DNA from: Dinochytrium kinnereticum
Taxonomy: Eukaryota > Chytridiomycota > Chytridiomycetes > Chytridiales > Chytridiaceae
DNA length: 19,783 nt
Reading direction: 5' to 3'
NCBI GenBank assembly: GCA_027604005.1
Contig: JADGJT010000085.1
Coordinates: 1 to 19,783 of the forward strand
Below are positions 1-8,703 of this stretch, in pieces. The notes beneath the pieces are model-generated. The model was not told where the DNA came from, did not search any database, and worked only from the letters and a program-made list of their open reading frames with translations. Within the stretch, counting starts at the first letter, position 1, and each line of letters begins with the position of its first letter. A program made the position numbers and the translations under genes.

Positions 1-123
1 AAACCCATTTCGCGGGAAAAGGACGGATAGATATAGAACTACGATTATCATTCGATAATGTTATTTGCACTCGAAATGCTGACGCACTTGTGCCTTTTGG
101 TGTAGTTACTTTATAACTTCACA
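1..123. repeat. Direct repeat, copy A
   Basis: Starts AAACCCATTTCGCGGGAAAA and ends TATAACTTCACA. The same sequence returns at 304-426 with scattered substitutions and two compensating single-base indels, roughly 88% identical by eye. The copies are exactly 303 bp apart, so this may be part of a tandem array or of a repeated element cut by the window edge. I cannot assign it to a family. Confidence 0.85.
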
Positions 124-303
124 CTTCAGTCTACGTAAATCAATTCAACTTCTGCTTCTCCTTTTTATTTTAATTAATTCATTCAACGGGTTTATATACA
201 CATATAAGTTCTTGACAACTGACGCGCATACGGCAAACTTACATACACACTCGGCGTCATCTATCCTCCGTTAAAAACCCTTATCTTCATGGGAAAACTA
301 TGA
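124..303. other. Spacer between the two repeat copies
   Basis: AT-rich spacer with a TATATACACATATA stretch near 192-206 and no convincing reading frame. If the 303 bp period is real, this is the remainder of repeat unit A. Confidence 0.4.
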
Positions 304-426
304 AAACCCATTTCGCGGGAAAAGGACAGATAGATATAGAACTTATGATTATCCTTTGATAACCTTCTTTGCACTCAAAATGCTGACGCACTTGTGCTTT
401 TGGTGTAGTTACTCTATAACTTCACA
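304..426. repeat. Direct repeat, copy B
   Basis: Second copy of the 1-123 repeat in the same orientation. It ends abruptly at ..CTTCACA, where base composition switches from AT-rich to GC-rich. The abrupt edge suggests that a different element or a truncation point lies at about position 427. Confidence 0.85.
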
Positions 427-925
427 GTAACGGACTGGGTCGTAAAAATGGAAGTGACAACCGGGGACAGGATGGGCAGGGGTGGGGCAGAGGACGACGG
501 GAACGAGACCAACGAGGCGGAGACCGACTCTCAGACGAGCCGGAGGACCAAGGACCGCCGGGGCGATCGAGAGACGCTGAGAAGAACTCGTGCCACGCAG
601 TGTCAGCAGAGAGGGGAGCCGGAGGGCCGCGGCCCAAGAAGGAGACTAGACGGTCAAGGAGCTCGGCCTTCTTGCTGGTAGAGTCCAAGGAGAACTTGGA
701 GAGGTGGGATTGCAAGGTAGCCACCGGAATGCAGAAGAATGTGGTCGGCGTCAAAGGGCGGGAAAGAAGAGGACGACGGAGGGAGAGAGGACATGACTGG
801 GTTGGGAAAGGAGCAAGAGGAGCGAGAATGACCGCATTCTGCGAAGGGAGCGACGTACGAAAAAAAGGAGAAAAGGAGATGCTGTGGTGTCGTGCAGTGA
901 CCTTGTAATAAAGTTTTCCCCCCAA
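422..925 (-). pseudogene. Short frame with a SAP-like motif, probably a gene or element remnant
   Basis: A 167-codon minus-strand frame in a GC-rich patch. Its middle contains TLQSHLSKFSLDSTSKKAEL followed by LDRLVSFLG, which resembles the SAP helix-extended-helix DNA/RNA-binding motif (leucine spacing, then a G/S-x-KKxEL turn and a second helix). The flanks are low-complexity Pro/Ser/Arg-rich sequence with no other recognisable domain. Upstream of the motif a second frame also stays open, so a one-base shift or an intron may separate the real start from the motif. It lies beside retrotransposon debris and direct repeats, so I read it as a relic or part of a mobile element rather than a working gene. 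The motif is seen; the rest is inference. Confidence 0.35.
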
Positions 926-935
926 AATGAGACTT

Positions 936-1299
936 GTTAATTTCTACCCGAGTCCTTTACTTGTTGTGTCACCTCCCTGCCTGGCACTTCATGCCTATGA
1001 TCGACAGTAGTGGAGAAACACCCTGTCTTCCCCTCGTCGGCGAGAGTCAGAATAGTAGCTTAATTGGTAGAAGTCAAAATGCCTAAAATGGCGGTAAAGT
1101 TACTTACTATGGTAAAATCCTGTGGCCACGGATCAAGGGGACTACCCTTCAATGCAGTCATATAAAAGCCGTGCCCCACCCGCTTTATACAGCATTCAAC
1201 TCAATCAATCAATCATCAACCATCACTGCATTGCTTCTCGCACCCCTCCTCACAATCGCTGGAATCAATCTCTGTTATCACAACACAAATCGATTGTAA
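936..1299 (+). promoter_or_regulatory. LTR/promoter-like stretch upstream of the copia fragment
   Basis: No protein-coding content was recognised. TATAAAAG at 1161-1168 is followed by a TCAATCAATCAATCA run (about 1201-1215) and pyrimidine-rich sequence, and the RNase H fragment starts right after. This layout resembles the U3-R part of a Ty1/copia long terminal repeat. I see no matching copy at the putative 3' LTR start (1638), so it may belong to a different element. Identification as an LTR is an inference. Confidence 0.3.
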
Positions 1300-1637
1300 C
1301 TGATAGCACTCCGAAGTTGTTGCTCTGAAGTGAAAGAATTCTTATGGTTACGAAAATTTCTCGACTTTCTTGGCTGTCCTCAACCTACCCCGTCTATTAA
1401 CGCTGCCGCTATATCCAATGCTCATGATCCCACCCATCGTGAAAAAGTTAAACATCTGGATACTAAATACTTTATGGTACGGGAGAAAATCTCGGATGGG
1501 GTCATTGATGTTAAGCATGTACCAACAACCGATATGATTGCTGATATCTTCACAAAAACCTCTCGCCAAAAACCTTGTTTGTAAAGTGTCGGGAGCTTCG
1601 TGGTTTACAACCTTATCTCGTACAAGCTGAGGGGGAA
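1300..1637 (+). pseudogene. Ty1/copia retrotransposon: 3' end of RNase H plus polypurine tract
   Basis: Translation from about 1300 gives the C-terminal part of a copia-type RNase H: the EVKEFLWLRKFLDFLG helix, then KHLDTKYFMVREKISDG, then VPTTDMIADIFTKT, all family hallmarks. Everything upstream (gag, protease, integrase, reverse transcriptase) is missing, with stop codons just before 1300. The frame stops at 1582-1584, while the typical tail (CRELRGLQPYL, QAEGE) continues in another frame, so a small indel has broken the end. A purine tract GAGGGGGAA sits at 1629-1637, directly before TGTTGG, as expected for the plus-strand primer next to a 3' LTR. It is an inactive remnant. Confidence 0.85.
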
Positions 1638-1850
1638 TGTTGGATGTTATCTTTGGTCGTGTCAGCCTGTATTCTGTGGAGTGGCGCAGCGTGATTGTAT
1701 TTAAAATCCTTTTTTTTTCCTGTGCAAGTGGATTAATTCATTCACTTTACTGGTATGAACATGAGTGTATTATGAGTAAAGGGTTAAATTGATTCCACTT
1801 TACAAGAACTAAAATGGAAGAACTAATACATCAGCACTATCGAAGAAATG
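1638..1850 (+). mobile_element. Putative start of a copia 3' LTR, end undefined
   Basis: Begins TGTTGGATGTTATC immediately after the polypurine tract, matching the TG start of an LTR. It contains a homopolymer T run (about 1709-1717) and AT-rich sequence. I could not find the terminal CA edge or a 5' partner copy, so the right boundary is arbitrary. No genes are seen here. Confidence 0.45.
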
Positions 1851-2090
1851 GGATAATACCCCAGTGATTTCCATGGCAATACGGCAGCAGAAGTGATCGC
1901 ATAGCACCATGTAATTAAGGCTACCACTCGACTTGGTCCGTAGGAAGTTTATGTTATTCAAGACCGCGTTCAGAGAAAGGTCATTACAGTGCAGCACGTT
2001 AGAACCAGTGATCAGCTCGAAGTTATGTACACCAAACAGGTGCCATTAACCGAGCTTTGGAAGACTGGGAGATTGAGCCTTCGGGTTTGT
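1851..2090 (+). pseudogene. Second, decayed Ty1/copia RNase H 3' end
   Basis: Two separated pieces of a copia RNase H tail are visible. DNTPVISMA at about 1852-1878 corresponds to the DN..AI.LA segment, and QDRVQRKVITVQHVRTSDQL followed by YTKQVP at about 1959-2043 corresponds to the vRe.v..g.i...HV.T.dQlAD.fTK segment. They lie in different frames with stops between, so the copy is dead. Its wording differs from the fragment at 1300-1637 (HVRTSDQ versus HVPTTDM), so it comes from a different copia family rather than a duplicate. Confidence 0.65.
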
Positions 2091-2484
2091 GTGTTCATTG
2101 CGTTCACTGACTTTTTGGTTTTTAAAAACTGAGCTTGCGCCGGATTCAATGATGCTTTGCTCACTTGAATCGGTCCTTCGCTGACTTTTGCTCTGTCTGC
2201 ATTGGGGTGTAGTAGGTCTCAACGGCGATTCGCTTCAGTTATCTAAGCTGTTGCTCTTGTATGTCCTTCTATTCTGAGTGGCCTCCTTACTGGAGAGCCC
2301 AAAAAAAGAAGTTTTTGGCTCAAATCGACGTTCGTTGCAGGGCAATACCCTTTGATAATTGGCCCAAGTCAACTATTAACTCTCAGTCTGGCCACCAGCC
2401 TTTTGCCAGTGTCAGCCTTCACCAAAGTCAAAGGTTGGTCAAAATTTTCCTTAGATAAATATTGCCTTTTGAATTGTCAGCTTC
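2091..2484. other. Region upstream of UNC119, no gene recognised
   Basis: Short open frames exist (for example from 2261 and 2352), but none resembles a known protein, and the UNC119 coding start at 2485 is well supported without them. It presumably holds the UNC119 promoter and 5' leader. No clear TATA box or repeat was noticed. Confidence 0.4.
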
Positions 2485-3426
2485 ATGTCCATCACCATCA
2501 AACCACAGGATGTTTTGAGGTTATCTGGCGAGATATGTGCGTCCCTAACCCCATTTCCAGGCTGAACAAGCCAACGGACAAGTATCTATGCCCCGCGACT
2601 ACAAACAAAGATGTTCAGGTGCGAATAAACATTCCAATTCCTAAGCCCCTGACACTTTTGCTGCTAGTTTGTGGAATTCAAGATTCGGGACCTGCAATCA
2701 AACAAGGTGAGTAATCACTCCTCCTATGGGCTCCGGATAAGCCATTCTGTAAGCTTATCTAACCTTTGAGTATAGATCTTCTTTGAGGTTAAGAGACCCG
2801 CTCACGACATCAACTGGAATGAATCGGAGACAGGAAGGTAAACTCATAACGTCAAGCTGTACAGTAATTTCCTCGCAGTGTTCAAAGTTCTGAAGAGGGG
2901 AGATCGATATCGTACACGTTTACAAAAGACATTTTAACTTATCCATCAGTTGGAACGACGTATTATATTTTTTTTCTGTTTTGACACAAATTAAATGATA
3001 CCTAGACTCGTTTTCGCTGTTGGACCAAAGGAGCTAAAAAGCTTTCGCATGATAGAACGCCACTATTTCAAGGATAGACTCTTGAAATCATTCGATTTTT
3101 CATTTGGGTTCTGCGTGAGTTGTTGGCATATCGCCTGCAGTATTCGTGCTTATGATGCATTCCAACAACAGATTCCCAATAGTCTGAACACATGGGAGAG
3201 CGTATACACGGTAAGTCGGTAATAGCTAAGAATGCTAAATTTGTTTTTAGATGCCAAATTTGGACCCTGCTTTGAGTAATAAAGAAGAGACAGAATTAGG
3301 TTCTAACCATATCTCTCTTCAGTAAAGGAGATCGTATCTTCGCCTGGCAAGACGGTTTCGGACAGTTTTTACTTCGTGGACGACAAGCTCGTCATGCACA
3401 ACAAGGCATTCTATACTTACTACTGA
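2485..3426 (+). CDS. UNC119: UNC119-type lipid-binding cargo carrier (PDE6D/UNC119 family)
   Basis: UNC119 binds myristoylated cargo in an immunoglobulin-like beta sandwich and delivers it to cilia, with release by ARL3-GTP. Nine exons keep frame: 2485-2519, 2561-2618, 2668-2706, 2776-2837, 2879-2959, 3006-3114, 3172-3210, 3251-3275, 3323-3426, giving 183 residues. Family landmarks appear in order: [90 protein letters not shown]. Only the variable N-terminus is shorter than in animal UNC119 (about 240 residues). The start is the Met six residues before PQDVL. All introns are 40-69 nt and GT-AG. It converges on FZO1. As the family acts in flagellar trafficking, it fits with BBS2 and IFT172 nearby. 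Confidence 0.93.
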
Positions 3427-3429
3427 AAA

Positions 3430-3435
3430 AATAAA
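3430..3435 (+). terminator. UNC119 poly(A) signal AATAAA
   Basis: AATAAA starts four bases after the UNC119 stop codon and lies inside the 50 bp gap to the convergent FZO1 gene. Confidence 0.55.
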
Positions 3436-3449
3436 CGTAATCCAATAGC

Positions 3450-3455
3450 TTTATT
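3450..3455 (-). terminator. FZO1 poly(A) signal AATAAA (minus strand)
   Basis: TTTATT on the plus strand reads AATAAA on the minus strand, 22 bases after the FZO1 stop codon. With the UNC119 signal at 3430-3435 it implies overlapping 3' ends of the two convergent transcripts. Confidence 0.55.
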
Positions 3456-3476
3456 GACGTAACGGCGCAAAAGCGA

Positions 3477-5784
3477 CTATCTGGTGGCTTCTTCTAAGCT
3501 TATGTCTGATACCATCCGCTTTAATGTCGCTGCCCGAGCACTAAGGCCCCTAAAAGTGTCTTTCGCCAACTCAGCTTGTTGCTTCATCATCGCCTGGGAA
3601 TCCCGCTTCTTCTGTTGCTCAGTTAAAACACGTTGGAACTGGTTCTGGAATTCCCAAATAGCAAGCTTAAGGACGCGTCGGGTGCCCTTTCCAATCCTCT
3701 CTGGGTTCGTTTGCAGGAAGCCAGCGTCTTTAAAGTGCTTTCGCATCTTGCCAATTACTTTCCTATCGACCACCGCCTTCATATCCGATAGAACAAAACA
3801 GAACAATCCCAAACCTAAAATAGTAGGGTAAACATCGCAGCGAGAAAAATCAAGTATACTTACCAGCCAAAGACAACGCAACTGATCCTGCCTTTATCAT
3901 ACCGTTAGCACTGCTCCTCAACATGTTATCTTGGAACCGATTATACAATATGAGGCCAGTGGACATCATCCCAAGCGATGGGAGATATGCCTTGGCAACT
4001 TCAAGCTTGTCTGTGAATGCGAAAAAGTCGCTGAGTTCCAATGGAATGAAAACCGAGGCTGCAGCTGCCCGGCCAGCCTCCTTACTCCCATCCTCAAACG
4101 CCGAATTTACGACACCCATGTTGATTGAAGGAGGTGCCTCCATGCACTTCGCACTAAGATCTTGAATTTTCTGAATACACTCGGCGGCGGCAGTCTTAGC
4201 GTGCTCTTCGCTCTTTCGCAGTCGCATCGCCGCTATCTTGTACACAGTGTTGCGAAGATTCCGTGTGTACTGCCATACTCCGACGATGCCGCCCCATTCG
4301 AAGTCCTCGACGTAGGCCTCTAGAGCATCCATAAAGACTGAAAGCTGATTTCTAGCAAACACCTCTGCTTTCTCTCCAGTTTCGTCAATAATCTTATCGA
4401 CATCATCAAGGAACTCCTCCTTTATTCTCAGCATTCCCTCATAGGCCGGGGCATTGTCTGAGAGATCACGAGAAATATCCTCCGCCCTTGCCTCGGCTCG
4501 TTCCTGGCTTACAAAGCAGAGGTACTCGATATCTGAAAGCAGATTTGAAAGATAGATCTTGGCTGGAGCCAACTTTGATCTTGCCCTCTTCTCCAGAATA
4601 AAGGACCGTAAGTTTTGCTCAAGATTCAAAAACGACGCCAAATCCTCTTCCTCAGCCTGTCCAAGCAAGGTTTTTCGCGCAGTGACAAAGTGAACGAGGT
4701 GGTCAACGTCCTCATAGGTGAGTGGGGATATCTCTTTAATTTGGTCCAGAATGTCACGCTTGCATCTGTCCTTGCGTCTAATCTGATCGAAGCGATTGAC
4801 CACAATAAAGATGTACGCCTTCTCCTTTCCTGCAGTTTTTAAAAATTGACGGCCCTAATAAATGTCAGCGGTAGCAAGAGAAAAGGCTAAACTAACAGAT
4901 AATGTGAAGTGATTTTCCGCATTAACGACAAAAATGATGACGTCGATTTCTTCCTGTTGGGCAAACAGTGATGTGGTCTTCATCGAGTCAATATTCAACC
5001 CAGGAGAGTCAATCAATGAAATATCAACAACTCCGTTATGAAGCAATGATTCGGGTTTTGGGCGATTATCTCGACAGTAGACTTTCAGAAGATCAAAGCC
5101 ATCCAAATTGTCCTCAACGACACCACGAAGAGTACTAATGTCCAGTCTTTCATACGTCGATGGATCATTGCGGTTGTATGCGACATGATCCTTGATGCCA
5201 TGCACCTCTTCAACGCCATCATTCTGATCAGCATCCACGACCTCGCAAAATAAAGCGGTGCATGGCTGCTGATCATCCGGTACCACCTCCCGACGCAAAA
5301 CAGCATTAACAAAGGTCGACTTTCCAGCATTGAGATCACCCGTAACTAATACCCGCGATCGAATGTCAGAGATTCTAGCATAAAGCTTGTCTAAGTGATG
5401 CTGAGACTCCAGTATCTTCCCCAGCAGGATCTGCGTGATGAAGGAGTCTTCTGTGTTTTCCAGCACAGTTGATGAGGAGAGAGAGTAGGAGCTGAGATTC
5501 AGATGTAGGATGGTAAGGTGGTGATCGGATATCGGATAATGAAGCAGATTGGTATCTCCCGGCTGCACCCTTAGATCCTCTAAGATCACCTTGGCCTTCT
5601 GAATCAATGTTTGGAGCCTCTGCTGTTTCTCAGAAAACTCCCTCTGGTGATCACTTTCGGACACCACCCTGCTCCTCGCTGGTGCTGCATGGTCGGTGAT
5701 AACTCCATTCGCATATTCCTCCTTTCCCAGCTCCAGCATCGGTTGGGGTGGTTGTTGCTCTTGTTGCGCCATCGTAGTCAACAT
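3477..5784 (-). CDS. FZO1: Mitofusin / Fzo1-type dynamin-family GTPase
   Basis: Mitochondrial outer-membrane GTPase that tethers and fuses mitochondria. Three exons: 5784-4897, 4854-3864, 3814-3477, giving 738 residues, close to animal mitofusins and shorter than yeast Fzo1. GTPase motifs: G1 GDLNAGKS at 149-156, G2 Thr176 in PCTA, G3 DSPG at 259-262, G4 NRFD at 316-319, a permitted variant of NKxD as in animal NRWD. AENHFTLS then QFL and IFIVVN are typical of the family. A hydrophobic hairpin near residues 590-640 (LGMMSTGLILY, then SVALSLAGLGLFCFVLS) should be the membrane anchor, followed by a C-terminal heptad region. Introns are 42 and 49 nt. A Met at codon 5 is an alternative start. The BBS2 stop is only 42 bp upstream on the same strand. 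Confidence 0.95.
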
Positions 5785-5826
5785 GCAGGGGACACAAGAT
5801 GAAAAAGAGAAAAGGTTTGCAGCATG

Positions 5827-8653
5827 TTATCGGAATACTTTTATTAGTGATGATGGGTCATTATTACGCAGGAATTCCCTGCATTTCGCCACAAAAGCCG
5901 ATCTGCATGTGCCTATGCGAAGGTTGGCACATACAGTAATAGTCTCGTTTAACCATTTGAGGCGATCCATCAAGTCTTGATGGCCCTTTGACTTCTTTTG
6001 CAGCTCGAAAAACAGAGACCTGTTCATTTCTTGAAGCATCAAAAAGTGCTTCTTCACTTCATCCCTGAATGTTTTGATCAGAGATTGCTTGGGCAATTTA
6101 CAACTCACATGTTACCGAGCTGCATCTGATCATCAGCATAGATAAAGTGAGATTTCGCGGAGTTGAGGTATTCGGCCGAGCTCCCGTCATCACGCATGCG
6201 AGCTTCATTTCGCTCGTTAATGACAACAAGTCCTAGTTCTAACTTTTCCAATAGCCGGGGAACGTGAACTTGGGGCTCAAAATTTTGGATCCCAAGGTGG
6301 GAGTAGAGGGTTTGAAGAACCTCTCCGAGAAGCCTGACATCATCACAATGTAAAACAAGCCTCTACCAATATTATTATAAAGTGTTGGAATTGTTGTTGT
6401 TTTTACCTGCTTATCGGAAAAGTGCAACGAGCAGGCTTCTCCCGTTCGTAACGATTGGAACCAGTGGTTGAAAGAACGACAGGAGAGTTTGGACGTTATT
6501 GAAGTGGAATATAGGAATTCAGAGTGGATCCAACCAAGGACCTGTTCGCTTTTAACGCATTGCATGATCTTCTGCAATACCTGCTCTAACGTGATAGGAT
6601 ATTCGATCGTAACTTTTGAAGGAGGCTCAGCCGGTTGGGGTGTGATCTCAGCAAACATTGCTAGCCTTGGAAGCCACAACTCTTGCGTGTGAGAAAACAT
6701 TTTGGCAGCGTTTGCTTCCCTATCAGAAAATCAGTAAAGGTACTGTATATCTTTAAATGCAATAGAGAATGGATTATAGACCTAAAGAATACTATCGTTA
6801 CAGCCACGTTTGCCGCACAATCTTTCTTAGTGTGGATGTTTGACTTAATTCCATGGGACGGAACAGGCAGACTAAACTATGTTTAAAAACTTATAACCAA
6901 TTGACTATTTAGCTCACATTGTGAAGGTCCCGCCGTCGAATAACTCATCTGACCGAAGTAACACCATGCGAATATGAAAACCCCCTGACAGCCGCACATG
7001 CAGAAAAAGACCGCCACCCTCATCTGCCGACCGTGGCACTGCTTCAAAGAACGTTTTAATTTGCACAGATTCGTTGACCTCCTTATTTCTTTCCAGAATA
7101 TCTTCTGTAACAATATCGCATGTCGGCACGGCTTGAGTTGCTGCTTGAAGTTGAGTCTGAACGGCAATCTCATCGCGAAGTTTCTAGAACCATTACATAA
7201 TGGGAATAAAAGGATATTTACCCCTTGCCGGAGGCGAAGCTCGTCTAATAAATCGCCTTGTACTAGGGCAGCTCCTTCTAGTATTGGATCCTTAGAGGAC
7301 TTGACCGCACGGACTTGAACATGAACGTTATAAAAAAAAAAAGTGCGGGCTTAACAAACCATGGCCAGAGGATGTCACCAAAACAAGGGTATGGGCGAGA
7401 TCCGGACCTATTCCGAGCAGCGCCGATGATATGCTAGATTTAAGGTTGTCGACCCATAACAATGCCCCCGTGAGTAAAGAGCGGCCTTCAAATGTCCCAT
7501 CACCATATGCAATGACGAGGCATTTATCAGTATCGTTCACTTGGTCAAATCTTGACGGTTTTAGATACCTTTATAGAAGACGGAAAGAGAAGATAGAAAA
7601 AGGAAAATATTTCCTAAAACAAACCTGCATAATTGGTTCACTTTTGTTGGCGCTTTCAACTTCCAGAGCTTTTTCTTTTTCTGATACACTCCGAACTCTC
7701 CATTTTCCAGTACGTATCTATCTTTGTTATGAGATATTTGTACGGGCAAAATTACCCAAAATGTTCAGATGTCAGGCTAACCAAAATGGATGGTATGTCC
7801 GACTCAACTAGCTCACAGATCAAGGCGTCACCAATAAATAATCTTATTTGACTATCCTAACGAAGCGTCTATAAATATCTTCCATCTGAGTTTATCAAAC
7901 CTCGGAGCCGACAACAAGAAATGTATCCTGTGCCTACAAAGATAAATGGATGGCCACACAAGGGCATGATATAAATTACCTCCCCCTGGCATGTGGTCAT
8001 GGCTGTAACAGTTCCTCCAGTCAGAGTCCAGAATACTTCGTTTCCAGCATGATCATAAGCCTTTTGCTTAGAATTTAATAAAAATGAAAAAGAATTGAAG
8101 TGGAGGGAAATATGGTAATGTATACCAGAACAAAGCCAATGCGTTGGACTAACCTGGACCGTGCAACCTCCGGCAACGATAACGAGAGGTACGTTAAACG
8201 GCTGCAAAAAAGCAAGGATCAAAACTCCAACTCCTTCAGGAATATCTTTAAAGAAGTAATCGCAATTATCATGAACGTCGTAGCTAAAGGGATGGTTAAG
8301 AAACCAGCGAAGCAGTGCAATGTCTCATACACCCAAAGCGAATTCTTGGTGCCAATTGCTAAAATATCCCTTGATAATTTCGGATCAATCCTACCGGCGC
8401 ATAGACCTGTAATGTCTGAACCAACTCTTAGCGTTCCAGTCTCTGGAACATTGTCGGGTGTATTCGTAATTGTTTGGAAGCCAAGAACATCGTTTGCGCA
8501 GACGTAAGTTAGCGTTGATTTTTTTCCATCGTCTAGCGCATGCATCAGAAATAATCGTCTCGTAATGAATTCTTAAAACTTACAAAGCCCAAGGGTAGCA
8601 CCGGTTGCCAGGACATTCTTCTTCAGCTCCAGGTCAAAGGCAGTCAACAACAT
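5827..8653 (-). CDS. BBS2: Bardet-Biedl syndrome 2 protein, BBSome subunit
   Basis: BBS2 is a BBSome core subunit; the BBSome adapts membrane cargo to intraflagellar trains. Fourteen exons: 8653-8584, 8532-8331, 8283-8154, 8060-7980, 7933-7901, 7856-7756, 7717-7625, 7550-7360, 7313-7222, 7183-6918, 6871-6782, 6719-6407, 6362-6109, 6064-5827. They give 717 residues, against about 721 in human. The N-terminal half is a beta-propeller: ILAIGTKNSLWVYD, VIVAGGCTVQ, EVFWTLTGG, FLVVGSED, FGYVLENGEFGVYQ, then YGDGTFEGRSLLTG. The C-terminus (LKWLNETITVCANLRIG, then AKCREFLRNNDPSSLIKVF) matches the family tail. Intron 11 has a weak donor (GTCTAT) and intron 3 has tandem acceptors. It is divergent from NUF2 with 50 bp between start codons. 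Confidence 0.94.
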
Positions 8654-8703
8654 CTCTTGTGCAACCACGTCTCTTATTGTTTCGGACAACTTGTCAGCCA
8701 GCC
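8654..8703. promoter_or_regulatory. Shared 50 bp between BBS2 and NUF2 start codons
   Basis: The minus-strand BBS2 ATG (8653) and plus-strand NUF2 ATG (8704) are separated by only 50 bases. Both starts are anchored by family N-termini (MLLTAFDLELKKNVLATG and MASFSFPNLKPSEIL). Promoter elements must sit here or overlap the other gene's coding sequence. No TATA box is visible in the gap. Confidence 0.6.

Noticed and set aside
448..908. Plus-strand frames of 77 and 102 codons in the GC-rich patch
   Set aside because: They are Arg/Gly-rich and low-complexity, and read opposite the frame that carries the SAP-like motif.
2352..2618. Long first exon for UNC119 reading through from 2352
   Set aside because: An intron at 2520-2560 gives PQDVLRLNKPT, which matches the family, whereas read-through gives an unrelated sequence before RLNKPT.
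7206..7217. A second ATATCCTTTTAT string, in BBS2 intron 9 (minus strand)
   Set aside because: It looks like a U12 donor but lies inside an intron that already has a good GTAAAT donor and TTCTAG acceptor in the right phase, and there is no TCCTTAAC branch element. Using it would break the reading frame.
8605..8703. N-terminal extension of NUF2 to an upstream in-frame Met
   Set aside because: It would overlap BBS2 exon 1 and add 33 residues not present in the family. MASFSFPNLKPSEIL is the usual Nuf2 start.
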